This document shows, piece after piece, positions 32,353-43,371 of a DNA stretch of 64,000 bases. The stretch is from Adiantum capillus-veneris (lineage: Eukaryota > Streptophyta > Polypodiopsida > Polypodiales > Pteridaceae): the NCBI GenBank assembly GCA_014529385.2, contig CM043962.1:43058598-43122597 (forward strand), given 5' to 3'. How positions within the stretch are numbered: position 1 is the first letter of the stretch; each line of letters begins with the position of its first letter. The position numbers and the translations under genes were made by a program. The notes under the pieces are model-generated. The model made no database searches. It saw only the letters and a program-made list of their open reading frames with translations, and was not told the DNA's origin.

Positions 32353-33436
32353 TCAGATCGAGGCTCGGGGCAGCACTACAGGAGGCTAGAGTCACCAGCT
32401 CAGATTGGAGTGAAATTCGACAGGCGAAGACACGGCCCCAAATCCTGTGGGATAGCCCAAAGGGCTAGGTGTTCTCAGAATTTCATTCTGAGGTCATCTC
32501 GGCCACCGTTCGGCTTCGACAAAGGTCTGCGCAGGCCATTTTCGACTACGTGGTCTCGGCGGGTGCAGATCCGACTCTGCAAATTTGGGGTTTTCGGCCT
32601 ACGACTGCAGGTGCTGAGGATATCGACACTCCCAGAGTGTTGATTTGTGGCTGTCTACACATCGAAGGACGGCTCACAGTTCTTGGAGGCGTGTCACATA
32701 CGACACGGGCGCATCTACACACAGTCTGTAGGCGACATCCACTAGTTCATCAGGTAGCTTGTGTTTGTTGCTTGATATTCCAGATTTCATCCTGACATTG
32801 CAGGTACTTCCACATGGGATGTATTGTCAGAGATGATGTATGTCTGTTGAGGGTTTGCTGGCTGTGAGTCACGCAGCAAACAACCGCCGTAGCGGTTACA
32901 GCATACAGTGGGAAATTTGTGGATGTATGACTTTGTGGGAAGTCTATGTACTGTCAGATTTACTGCAGCCTTTGTTGAGGGTCGAGTGAGGTTTTATTGA
33001 GCTGGGGGATTCTCGAATGTTGAGATCCTTTCGGTGATACAGGTCTTGGAGCGATCCCTCGAGCACCCTTAGATAGGCAATTAGGATGTATTGACTGTGA
33101 GTTAGACAGTTGGGATTGCATCTTTGCTTTACTGCCGTTGAGGCATTGTCACAGTCTATGCTCACAGGACAGTGACAGGACAGTCAGAGACAGTACAGGT
33201 GCAGGACAGGTTTACCCGCAGCTTAAAGTGTCAGAGAGACAGTGTTTTTGAGCTGTTTTTTGGTCTGTTTTTTGAGTACACCAGAGCCATTTTACAAAGG
33301 AGACTCTGCCGAAATTTATGCAGAATCTGAAGCTTTTTTGGTTCATTTGACAGGTTGATATTGGTTCAGAGGTCAGTTTACAGGGGAAACTCTGCCGAAT
33401 TTTTCCCAAGAAAGTAAACCACTGTGAAGCGTAGCT
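32353..33436 (+). other. Copia 5' leader, ~1.1 kb untranslated
   Basis: Between PBS and the gag-pol ATG. It holds no frame matching retroviral proteins and is long for a copia leader. Packaging signals would be expected here but cannot be identified by eye. Confidence 0.7.
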
Positions 33437-36400
33437 ATGGCTGGATCACAGGACACTGCTCTTTACAATATCAAGAAGCTGGATGGAACCAATTTCCCAT
33501 TGTGGAAGAAGCAAATTTGGCACGTGTTGGTACAAAAGAAGCAGATAAAACCTATAAAGCTCAAAGGGATAAAACCAGAAGATATGGACGAAGATGAATG
33601 GAGCGAAATGGATGAATTGGCACTTTCTATCATTATGCTGACTTTGACAGAAAGCGTTTACTTCAATGTAGCAGACGAGATGTCGGCTTATCAAGCATGG
33701 TTAAAGCTGAGTGATCTTTATGAGAAGCAGAGTGCAGCTTCACAGGTATACTGGCTTAAGAAGCTTGTTGACTTGAAGATGAAAGAAGGGACACCTATGT
33801 CCAATCATCTGAATGAATTCAACACAATCTATAGTCAGTTGTCAGCTCAAGGTGTCAAGTTTGATGAACCTGTTAGAGCTATGTTCCTGTTGATCACATT
33901 GCCGGAAAGTTGGGACACTTTTCGCACAGCTTTGAGTAATTCTGCACCTCCAGATGGTTTGAACATAGCAGGTGTAGAAGGAAGTCTGCTTACTGAAGAA
34001 ACCAATAGAAAGACAATGGACAAAGGCAAAGGAACAGCCTTAGTTGTCAGGGGAAGGACCAAAGAAAAGTACAAAGGTGGAACGAGGAATCAGTCTCGTA
34101 GCAAGTCCTGCAGTGCTAAAGGCAAGAGTGACATAGAATGCTACCATTGTGGCAAGAAGGGTCACATGAAAAGAGACTGTAGAGAATGGAAAGCAGAAAA
34201 AGGCAAAGAGAAAGCTGAAGACCATGGTGAGAAGAACAAGTCCTCAGTGAAGATTCAAGAAATAAATGTGACAAACACTGTTGCAGAGGATGACAGTCTA
34301 GTGTCAGGAGACATCTACTTCTTGAAGAATACAATGGACTCAGCTCTTCTTACAGCATCTGATGGAAATGCACTGAGTGACTGGATTATAGACTCAGGGG
34401 TATCACTTCATGTGTCTCCAAACAAGGAGTGGTTTACCTCTTATGTGACCACTAAAGATCATGTTCGGCTAGGCAATGGGCAGACATGTGAGATCTTAGG
34501 TGTTGGAGATGTTCAATTGAAGTTTCAGAATGGCTCTTCTTTCACGCTGAAGAATGTGAGACATGTTCCCGCAATTACAAAGAGCTTGATCAGCACAGGT
34601 TTACTTGATGATGCTGGCTACGTCACCACTTTTGGACAGAACATGTGGAAGATATCCAAGGGTTCTATGACAGTAGCACATGGAGTAAAGTCTGGAGGAC
34701 TTTACATGATTTATGTATCAAATGTCTCTAAAAATGTAATCAATGTAACCGAGCAGCCGAACGTTTCTTTGTGGCATAACCGGTTAGGACATATGTCCAA
34801 GAAGGGAATGGAAATCTTGTCTCGTTCTGGTTATTTGCCTGGCTTTTCATTTAATGATTTTGAATTCTGTGAACATTGTCTGTATGGTAAGCAAACACAG
34901 CAGCCACATAAGCATAGAAGCAGTAGAAGAGATACACAGTTGGCACTTGTTCATAGTGATTTGTGTGAACCTATGCCTAACCTATCTCTAGGGGGAGCTT
35001 CTTACTTTATGACATTTATAGATGATTACTCAAGGAAAGTATGGGTTTACTTTCTCAAGCACAAGGATGAAGTGTTTAGTGTTTTCAAAACGTTTGTGAC
35101 ACTTGTGGAGAATCAGAGTGGCAAGAAGCTTAAATGCTTACGCACTGACAATGGTGGAGAGTATGTTTCAAAGGCCTTTCAGGACTTTTGTGAGTCAAAA
35201 GGTATAAAACGTGAACTTACTGCTCCTTACAATCCTCCTCAAAATGGTGTTGCTGAGAGGATGAATAGGACCATACAAGAGAAGGTCAGAAGTATGTTGT
35301 CTAATGCACAGCTCCCAAATGGGTTTTGGGCTGAAGCTATATCAACAGCTGTTCATCTTGTAAATAGATCTCCTAGCAAGGTTTTGCAGAAGGCTTCAGT
35401 ACCAGAGATGGTATGGTCAGGCAAAATGCCCTCATACAAGCATCTCAGAGTCTTTGGCTGTGAGGCATATACTCACGTTCCAAAGGAATTTAGGAACAAA
35501 CTTGAGCCAAAGAGTAGAAAGTGCATCTTTCTAGGCTATGGTAATTCTGGCGAGATGGGGTACAGACTTTGGGATCCCGAATCCAGAAAGGTTGTCTGCA
35601 GCAATGATGTTCACTTTAATGAATCCAAATATCATTCTAAACCAGAGAGGGTTGAGGAGATTAGAAGAGTTGTCTTCCAAGAAGATGGACCTGCACGTGC
35701 AAGACAAAATGTCAGGGCTCAAGAGGAGCAAGGACAGGATAGAGTGGAACCAAAGGTTGTGGCTGAGCCTGAGCCACCTATTGTGCGTAGATCTGGACGT
35801 ATCACGCGACCTCCTGATAGGTTTGTTCCATCTATGAACTATGTCATGTTGACTGATTGCAATGAGCCTTCATGTTATAAGGAAGCAGTGCAAATGAAGG
35901 ACTCCGGGAATTGGCAATTGGCCATGCAGTCAGAGATGACAGCTCTGCATAAAAACAAGACATGGAAGCTAGTTAAATTACCACAGGGCAAAAAGGCTCT
36001 ACCTTGTAAATGGGTTTACAGGTATAAGATCACCGCTCATGATAGTCAGCCAAAGTACAAAGCAAGGCTTGTTGCCAAGGGCTTTAAGCAAGAACAAGGC
36101 ATTGACTTTGATGAAGTCTTCTCTCCGGTGGTCAAGATGACTACATTGAGATGCTTTCTTGCATTGGTTGCCATATTAGATTTGGTGTTGCACCAAATGG
36201 ATGTCAAGACAACGTTCTTGCATGGTGATTTAGATGTGGAAATTTACATGCAACAACCAGAAGGGTTTGTTGAGAAAGGCAAGGAAGATTGGGTATGCCA
36301 GTTGTTAAAGAGTCTTTATGGCTTAAAACAATCACCGAGGGCATGGTACCATAAATTCCACAAGTTTATGCTTTCTCAAGGCTACAAACGTAGTGAGTTC

Positions 36401-37417
36401 GATCACTGTCTATATACAAAGAAGGCTAAGGATGGTAGTTGGCTGATCCTTATTTTGTATGTGGATGACATGTTGATTGCTGGCAAGCACTTGGAAGAAA
36501 TTTCAGCTTTGAAGTCAAAGATGGCAAAATCGTTTGACATGAAAGACATGGGTGAGGCAAGTCATATACTTGGTATGCGCATTGAGAGAGCCAGATCAAA
36601 GAAGTTGATTTGGTTATCTCAAACAGAGTATATTGACAAGGTTTTGCAACGTTTCAATATGGAGAAGGGAAAGGCACTGAGTGTTCCACTGCCACCATAT
36701 GTGAAACTTAGCAAACAAGATTGTCCTGTGTCTGAGGAAGAACAGGCTGAAATGGATAAGATTCCATATGCGTCTGCAGTGGGTAGTTTGATGTATGCAA
36801 TGATTGCTACTCGCCCAGACATTGCATTTGCAGTGGGAGTAGTAAGTCGATACATGTCAAACCCAGGCAAGAAACATTGGGAGGCAGTGAAAGGAATATT
36901 GAGATACCTGAAAGCTACAAAGAGTATGCGTATATGCTATGGGAGTCAAGAGCTAAGTGTAAAGGGTTTTACAGACTCACATTATGCAGGAGACTTAGAC
37001 AACCGAAGGTCTAAGTCAGGGTATGTCTTTACATTGGCTGGTGGAGCAGTATCATGGAGTTCTAGATTACAAGATTGTGTTACTCAGTCTACTACAAAGG
37101 CTGAATATGTTGCAGCATCAGAGGCATGCAAAGAATCAATTTGGCTTAATCGACTAGTAACAGATTTGGGAATCAAAGAAGAGATGCCTGTGTTATATTG
37201 TGATAGTCAAAGTGCTATACAATTGGCTCACAATCCAATTTATCACTCAAAGACAAAGCATGTGGATGTGAAGTATCATTTCATCAGGGAAATGCTCAAG
37301 GATAAGCAACTTCACCTTGTCAAAGTTCACACCATAGAAAATCCTGCTGATCTACTTACAAAAGGACTTCCCTCAGAGAGCTTTGCGCATTTTCGCAAGC
37401 AGTTAGGTGTAGGGTAG
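33437..37417 (+). CDS. Copia gag-pol polyprotein, 1326 aa, intact
   Basis: Gag (1-~225; WKKQIWHVLVQKK, LNEFNTIYSQL, UBN2-type) ends in a zinc knuckle CYHCGKKGHMKRDC near 234. Protease: WIIDSGVSLHV near 316 (catalytic DSG; the next residue is V where DSGA/C is usual). Integrase: HHCC finger LWHNRLGHMSKKG ... CEHC near 446-480, then core D-D-E in VHSDLCEPM, RTDNGGEY near 571 and NPPQNGVAERMNRTI. RT: KARLVAKGFKQEQGIDFDE near 874, MDVKTTFLHGDL, SLYGLKQSPRAWY, catalytic LYVDDML near 1008. RNase H: GFTDSHYAGDLDNRRSKSGY near 1179, with TKAEYVAASEA. Copia order PR-INT-RT-RH. No stops. The ATG follows a ~1.1-kb leader. Confidence 0.95.
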   Translation: MAGSQDTALYNIKKLDGTNFPLWKKQIWHVLVQKKQIKPIKLKGIKPEDMDEDEWSEMDELALSIIMLTLTESVYFNVADEMSAYQAWLKLSDLYEKQSAASQVYWLKKLVDLKMKEGTPMSNHLNEFNTIYSQLSAQGVKFDEPVRAMFLLITLPESWDTFRTALSNSAPPDGLNIAGVEGSLLTEETNRKTMDKGKGTALVVRGRTKEKYKGGTRNQSRSKSCSAKGKSDIECYHCGKKGHMKRDCREWKAEKGKEKAEDHGEKNKSSVKIQEINVTNTVAEDDSLVSGDIYFLKNTMDSALLTASDGNALSDWIIDSGVSLHVSPNKEWFTSYVTTKDHVRLGNGQTCEILGVGDVQLKFQNGSSFTLKNVRHVPAITKSLISTGLLDDAGYVTTFGQNMWKISKGSMTVAHGVKSGGLYMIYVSNVSKNVINVTEQPNVSLWHNRLGHMSKKGMEILSRSGYLPGFSFNDFEFCEHCLYGKQTQQPHKHRSSRRDTQLALVHSDLCEPMPNLSLGGASYFMTFIDDYSRKVWVYFLKHKDEVFSVFKTFVTLVENQSGKKLKCLRTDNGGEYVSKAFQDFCESKGIKRELTAPYNPPQNGVAERMNRTIQEKVRSMLSNAQLPNGFWAEAISTAVHLVNRSPSKVLQKASVPEMVWSGKMPSYKHLRVFGCEAYTHVPKEFRNKLEPKSRKCIFLGYGNSGEMGYRLWDPESRKVVCSNDVHFNESKYHSKPERVEEIRRVVFQEDGPARARQNVRAQEEQGQDRVEPKVVAEPEPPIVRRSGRITRPPDRFVPSMNYVMLTDCNEPSCYKEAVQMKDSGNWQLAMQSEMTALHKNKTWKLVKLPQGKKALPCKWVYRYKITAHDSQPKYKARLVAKGFKQEQGIDFDEVFSPVVKMTTLRCFLALVAILDLVLHQMDVKTTFLHGDLDVEIYMQQPEGFVEKGKEDWVCQLLKSLYGLKQSPRAWYHKFHKFMLSQGYKRSEFDHCLYTKKAKDGSWLILILYVDDMLIAGKHLEEISALKSKMAKSFDMKDMGEASHILGMRIERARSKKLIWLSQTEYIDKVLQRFNMEKGKALSVPLPPYVKLSKQDCPVSEEEQAEMDKIPYASAVGSLMYAMIATRPDIAFAVGVVSRYMSNPGKKHWEAVKGILRYLKATKSMRICYGSQELSVKGFTDSHYAGDLDNRRSKSGYVFTLAGGAVSWSSRLQDCVTQSTTKAEYVAASEACKESIWLNRLVTDLGIKEEMPVLYCDSQSAIQLAHNPIYHSKTKHVDVKYHFIREMLKDKQLHLVKVHTIENPADLLTKGLPSESFAHFRKQLGVG

Positions 37418-37493
37418 TACATCACTTCTCTACATCTCTTGTATATTAGCTTGTATAGTAGCTTCTCTCACACTTAAAGTACCACATTGGACT

Positions 37494-37506
37494 TTAAGGG
37501 GGAGGT
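37494..37506 (+). other. Copia polypurine tract
   Basis: AAGGGGGAGGT immediately before the 3' LTR; the purine run primes plus-strand DNA synthesis. Confidence 0.9.
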
Positions 37507-37698
37507 TGTTGGGGTATAAAGCCCAATGTGGTCGCCCAGGTAAGTGGGCGGGCCGCCAGGTATGTACACATATTCTTTTGTAAAAACCTAATAAGAACTC
37601 ACTATGCTCTACACATTACAGTAGAGTGAGTTCACCATATCGTCGTGCTCTTCTTCTCGCACTCTCTCTCGCGTCGCACTTCCGCTCGTACTCCTTCA
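37507..37698 (+). repeat. Copia 3' LTR
   Basis: 192 bp, same as the 5' LTR except for one visible transition (gagtgag). Followed by the target duplication CTCCA. Confidence 0.93.
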
Positions 37699-38014
37699 CT
37701 CCATGGTTGTGGACGCTTGGATCTCCCTAGCTCAATCGCTCGATCGATCAACGTACCTCTGGTGCAGGTGAGATCTGAACTCTACTGCAACGATTGCTCC
37801 TCTGGCTTCCCAATGGCTGGTGTAAAGAAATTTGTGATCTTCCTTTGAGACTAGTTCTCCCTTGGTGTCCTCAACAAGCTCTCTCTATATCTACGCAGCT
37901 CAAGTAAAAATAGTCCTAGACATCTCTGGTCCTGGTATCTCATGACTCAAGAAACTGGTCCAAAACCCTCTCTAAACAGGTAATGAAAGAAGCCACATAT
38001 CTCATAGTACATCT

Positions 38015-38015
<1 letters not shown>
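37699..38015 (-). mobile_element. Third LINE copy, ORF2 C-terminal part (right of copia)
   Basis: Continues the LINE interrupted at 32146: sense strand reads TTGATCGATCGAGCGATTGA (ORF2 IDRAIELG region) up to the QRCLGLF and CCHC-proximal region. It stops at 38015, where the sense strand is preceded by (CT)n (GA on plus, 38016-38049). Thus this copy too has CT repeats at its 5' junction. Confidence 0.8.

Positions 38016-38049
<34 letters not shown>
38016..38049. repeat. (GA)n tract at LINE 5' junction
   Basis: About 17 GA units abutting LINE sequence at 38015; polarity equals (CT)n on the LINE sense strand. Confidence 0.9.
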
Positions 38050-38051
<2 letters not shown>

Positions 38052-39396
38052 GCTCCGAACCATCCAACATAGCAGCAAATTAGATGATATAATACAATGG
38101 TGCACTTATATACTAACTTGGGATACATAGACCTAGACCCATATCAAATAAGTATAATAAATACCTAAATGAAAACATAATAAATAGGTTCATATTGGGC
38201 ATTCACTTGAGATGCATAAAACTTTAACACCGTCTCTGCAGCTCACAAAAGACATATGCAGGAAGATCAAGTCGATGAAGAAGCTGCCATGGAAACCCCA
38301 ACAATAGGTGACACAATTTGCAACCACCTACTTGTCACCGAAAAAGAATGCCATCTTGAGCACCGGTTGCCTCATAGAAAGTTGAAGTATAGACCACATT
38401 ACATCCAAGAATCTTCAATCGTGAACTGTGAGCACATCACATCCACAATTTTCAAGGTAATGAACTTTGGAACACCCTCTCCATGAACTGGCCAACAACA
38501 ATGGATTGTGTGCACTATATCCGTAGTGTTTTGTATACATCATGTCGGTTCCTTGCCAGATGCAATGTGCCCTGAACTCTGACACATGGGTTCAAACGTT
38601 GATGATGTGAACTCCAACACACGGGTCCAGATCAAGTATTGGGAGCTCCAGCTGCCCCTCTCTGACGCTCACTTGCCTCTCTCTTGTTGAAGCATGTTGC
38701 GGCAACCACCACCAAACTAGAACACGGGAGCTAGCTGAGTACTAGTCAACGCACTTTTCATAGTTAAGAGTTCATTAAGATCACCTTTGCCTTCATTAAA
38801 AAAGACTGCATTGAAGCCTTGGCTTCAAACTTGATGGAAACAAGCACGAAAACCGCTAAGGCTAGAGGGTTTTCTTCAAGTGTTTCCAAATTCCATCAAA
38901 CCAGGCTCAAGAAACCTCTGGTTGCAGCCGTAGCCTATCAAAACATTCAAAGAAGGCTGCCACCAAGACATACTTGAACCACAGCATCTCAAAACGCTCA
39001 GCACGGAGTGCTCCCCAAAATACGCTGCCACAACGGCGTCTTAAAACGCTTAGGAAGGAGTGCTTCCCAAGACTGGCCGTCATGAGAGCATCTCAAAATG
39101 CTCACTCAAGACTACTCCTTGAAACAAGCCGTGGGTGTCGTCGTAGAGGGCCGAGCTTCCCAGTGTTTTAAAATGCTCCTAGAAATGGAGCTTTCCGCTC
39201 CTAGAAATACTCTACCGTTTCAAAATGCTCCTAGAAATGCAGCCCACCAATCTAGTGTTTTGTCGTCCTCTTCTTAACGAGGGTCTGGTCTTCCACGTAC
39301 GCCGCTCTCCCCTCAATCAAAAAGCATGCAGCTTGAATACCATGTCAAAGTCGACGATGCGGAAGCATAGGGTTAGGTAGAGAATGCACGAGGGAG
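38050..39396. repeat. Intergenic DNA with imperfect ~55-bp tandem repeats
   Basis: 38050-38955 holds no recognised gene; a 76-codon plus frame at 38256-38486 has no family motif. From ~38960 to 39245 the words ctcaaaacgctcagcacgga / cttaaaacgcttaggaagga / ctcaaaatgctc, each followed by gtgctccccaa / gtgcttcccaa / related text, recur every ~50-65 bp, ending in three copies of gctcctagaaat. At 39315-39345 minus-strand text resembles an LTR end plus Met PBS (GACATGGTATTCAAGC), suggesting an LTR relic. Confidence 0.5.
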
Positions 39397-42300
39397 GGGG
39401 AGAGAGAAATGAAATGTTATATTAACGTCTTCAAAAGGCCAAAATGACCTATGAGACCAATCCGTTACAAAATAACGAATCTAATACAAGTCTGGGTACA
39501 AAACAACTAGAACAAAAATACTACTACTACTAGAATCCATCCTCATCTGCACTCTGGATGTCGAGAGAGTATGGCTCGAATCCTCTACTGTAGTCTCCGT
39601 CGATGTTGTGAAGCCCCTCCTCTCAATCGTGGCCGTCTAGATCTCCGTAGCTCGAATGCTTGATCGATGAGAGTGGCGGTAGTGGTTGAATGAGTGTGGC
39701 CGAGCTCTGTAGTGATGGCTGCTCCTCTGGCTGTCCCATATCTAGTGAAAAGAAAACTGTAATCTGTCTCTAGGACTGTCTCTCTCTGGCTCTCCCTAGT
39801 AAAGTGTCTATATATTTGTGTAGCTCAAGTAGATATAGCCCAAGGCATCTCTGATCCTCATAACTCATGACGCTAGAGAAAGGACCGAAACTCTCTCTGA
39901 ATAAGCAATGGAAACGGCCCCGTATCTCATAGTACACTGTGCAATGACATATGTAATGTAGCTATGTCTCTGGCTCTAGCTGGCGTAAGCGGCATATCCT
40001 GCTGTCTACTGGTATCCCTTTGAATCTACCAGTCTCAATCTCCAGCTGATGTGAGGATGTGCGTGTCTGACCAATGGCACACCGCAAACCATGAGACATG
40101 TGTGTCCATGTAGCTGGGTCAAATCACAAATCCATCTCCTGTGAGGTGGAGAAGATGCTCTCTATAGAAAGCCATCTTCGTGCCCAACTCCCTTGGTGGC
40201 TCTATCCATGTCCTCTTGGTATCCATCTGGATCAGATCCTAACGAATGAGTCTAGTAATCTCCACCCGTGTAAGAGACATCGAGGGTGCCTGAAGAGAGT
40301 ATTGGAAAAGGGGCAGCCTGTCCATGGTGAAACCATGCGTCTGAAACCATGATGTCATATGTGCATACCAGCATGAGGTGTCCCCCTGAAGAGCTAACTG
40401 TCTGGAAGACTCAAGGGCCAGTCTAGCTCTATTCGAATGATAGCGTGAGGTACGGAGACCTTGGCTCTGATCAGTCGAGAGATCATAGATATCAAGGAAC
40501 TCTCCATACGTCTCCAACCATTCTGGCCTACAGAAGGTCCCCATACAACATAGCTGAGGCCACTCAAGTTTCAAAGAACCATAACTTTGTCCGAGGTTCC
40601 TGGAACTGAACCTGCAAACACATCCTCTCCAAGCCTCCCAAGGCCGCATAAGCTCTAGTCAGTCTAGTCTCTGCTGCTCTCCCCAAAGAAAACCTCGGCC
40701 CAGTGAAGACAACCCCAAGGTAAGTGTATGCATCTGTATACTCTACAATCTCGTGACCATATGTGAAAGCCGGTGCTGATCTCCTAATCCACTGTGGAGT
40801 GGTGTTAAACACCATAACCTTGGTTTTACCAAGGTTCACAGACAATCCACTATCCGCTGCAAAATTGTGTAATGCATCCACTATTGCTGCATACCCTCTG
40901 GTGAGTTAGAGATCAACACAAAATCATCAGCATATAACAACAATGGGATCCACATCACTGCCAGCTCGGCATCTCTATCACCCTCTCTGTCAATGTAATC
41001 AGACCTCATCAACATACATACCAAATAGAGTAGGAGACAATGGGCAATGGTGGAGTGAACTAAATCAGATATCCCCTCCGGGGTGCGTACATGTCCCATC
41101 ACTGATCTGTATAGAGCCATAATCCCCCAAATCAACACAATGGGCGTCACCATCTCTTGCAGTCTGCATCAATCGAGCTCTTAGTACCATGTCAAATGCT
41201 TTGTGGAAATTCACAAAGCTACAATAAATACGTCTCCCATGTGACATGTCCTCCTCAATGATGGCTCTGAGTGTCAAAACATGATCAAGAGTGGAGAAAC
41301 CCCTCCTGAAACCTGCCTAGCCCTTTGCCCGTACACCCTCACCCTCTGCCCAATTACTCAATTGTTGCTCAAGAATGGATGCATACAACCGTGCCAATGT
41401 GTGCCCAACCATAATAGTGCAGTAATTCCCAAGCTCTGTAGGATCACTTGCCTTGAAGATAGACACAATAGTAGACAACCTCCAAGTCTCAGGTAACCCC
41501 TCACACATGGCACAATTGAACAACACTGTAAGAACCTCTACCAGCATATCTCTAGCATATATAACGTGCTCTGCTACTAGACCATCATGATCATATAACC
41601 TGTTGATCCTCATCCTGTCAATGGATCTCTTTACCATCTCAATTATAAAGAAGGTGTTGCCTGGTAGGTGGGCATGGCTCTGTAGGATATGGACGGGGGT
41701 CCTGTCCATGAACTCACTAACGATGTCGCATGTTGGCCCCACAAACCGGGAGAAATAATCATTGAGGGAGGGGAGTACTCATGAAAGAATCGCCATGCCT
41801 CTCCTGAGTCTCTACTCAAGAACAACAGATACAAGTCTCACTCCATCTGGGCCAAGTAAAAGCTCGTTTCTTTTGTCGCACAAGGCGTCGGGAAGCAATC
41901 CGAGATTGTCTGTAAGTGATGACTCCTAAAAGACGATCTCTTTGGAGCTGGGCTCTCATCTCTCTGCACTCCTCATCATACCTACTATTATGGGGCATGC
42001 TCTTGGAATGTCGCCTCCGACCTGGTTGAGTGTCTTGGTATGCCTCTAATGCCGCACCATGTAGTGTCTTAGTGAGTAAAGTGGTGCACTCCTCCACTGA
42101 GAGGCCAAGACCAATTGTGCATAGACGGCTATAGATCTCCTCTGTATAAAGTGAGTCAATCTCTAGTGTAAATGTATAACGGGTATGTGCCCTACCTCTT
42201 GATGTCTGGGCTGTACTATATTGAAATGAAACGGACAATGTCAAAAGAGCATGATCCATTGCTACGCCCATTGGACTAACTCCCACTATGAAATCCTGAA

Positions 42301-43371
42301 TACAAGGAATAAAGCTCGGTTGTGCCATAACATGGTCCACTGTACTGGCCCCGTGTCTGTGTGGAAAGCATGTGAAACCGACTGCTCCAGGGAATCGTTG
42401 TAAGCCATTAAGTATGGTTAAACCATGTGTGGTCGTCATCTCTGGGAGGTATCTCCCATACTCCGTTTGCTCTCTATCATGTAAGCATATGTCAAGTCCC
42501 AAGTCACCCACATCCACCTCTCTAAGCATCTCATCTGAAGTGCCGTAGAAGACTGTCTGTGAGTTGCCCGTTCGGGCATTGACGTCCCCTAGGAGGATAT
42601 CACCATCCTAGAAAACTCGCATATATCATCATCTAGTCTAGAGAAAGGCGATTGTTCTCTGGGTGCAACATATACTGACGTACTCGGGGGAAGTAACATA
42701 TGGCAATGTATAGAAATCGGCCTGTGTCAGCTCTCAGCCTCACCCACATGTATCTAGCATGATCATCTCTCCGTACAATATGTAGTAGTGGCTGTAACTC
42801 CTCCCCAAATAGCATTGCTACTCCTCATGAACCTCTACTCCCATGCTCAGATCTCGCGACTGTCCTGTGGGCTGTCTCCCATCTGTATCCCACCACATGT
42901 GGCATAAGTTGTCTAGGGGCCTGATGAGTCTCTAAGAAGAAACCAACGTCCCTGTCTTTGAAACTGTCCTCAAAGGCACCAACATCCAACCTCATAGATC
43001 CATTACAATTCCAAGTAGCCATCTTCAGTGTGGTCCCATAGGTCTCACACCGTTATGTAGAGTGTCGATCTACAATCACCACCCGACCATCTCTGTAAAA
43101 GGTCGTCTTTCCCTTCTACCTTCCCGCCGTAATCTCTGGCATTACCTCTCATATGTGCAAGCTGTGAGAGAGTGAGATCATCACCTAGGAAAATACCTAT
43201 CTTCTTGAGAGTAGGCCTCTTTTTCAGGAATTTCTTCTTCTCTTCCAAGGAGGGGAAGTGTAGTATGAGAGCTCTCTCTTTTGAAGATTCTCCCGGGCCA
43301 TCACTCTTCTTGCCCACTCTCCATGCCTTTTGTGTGTGAGGGCTTGCCACCCCTATCATGGATGTGAGGAT
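39397..43371 (-). mobile_element. Fourth LINE copy, main part (ORF2 and ORF1 3' end)
   Basis: The 3' block (atgaaatgttatattaacgt, caaaaggccaaaatgaccta on plus) has only a short GA tail (39397-39408). Then come ORF2 (degenerate) and the 3' part of ORF1 (43045-43371, SPHTQKAWRVGKKSDGPGES). ORF1 is cut at 43371 by a gypsy LTR; its next 38 bp are at 52075-52112 and its 5' part at 60416-60918. The three pieces restore collinearity with the intact ORF1 at 27148-28017. Confidence 0.9.
39570..43022 (-). pseudogene. LINE ORF2 of the fourth copy (broken)
   Basis: Starts like the intact copy (WNCNGSMRLDVGAFEDSF, 42825-43022). Pieces follow in order: 42633-42815 (ELQPLLHIVRRDDHARYMWV), 41816-42529 (FTCFPHRHGASTVDHV, GVAMDHALLTL), 41317-41742 (LARLYASILEQQLSNWAE), 40881-41153 (LLYADDFVLIS, with I of YADDI replaced by F), 40564-40881 (SGLSVNLGKTKVMVFN) and 40239-40649. 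Short deletions remove the GCPLS region near 41050. At least eight lesions. Confidence 0.85.

Larger units (their letters stand above)
32142..37703 (+). mobile_element. Intact, young Ty1/copia LTR retrotransposon
   Basis: Complete element 32147-37698 (5552 bp): 5' LTR, PBS, one 1326-codon gag-pol frame, PPT and 3' LTR. Target duplications CTCCA at 32142-32146 and 37699-37703 are perfect. The two 192-bp LTRs differ at one position that I can see (gagCgag at ~32276 versus gagTgag at ~37636), i.e. 191/192 identical. This implies recent insertion into the already truncated LINE. All protein motifs needed for autonomy are present. Confidence 0.95.

Noticed and set aside
38256-38486. 76-codon plus-strand gene
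   Set aside because: No motif, no splice or promoter context; length is within chance.
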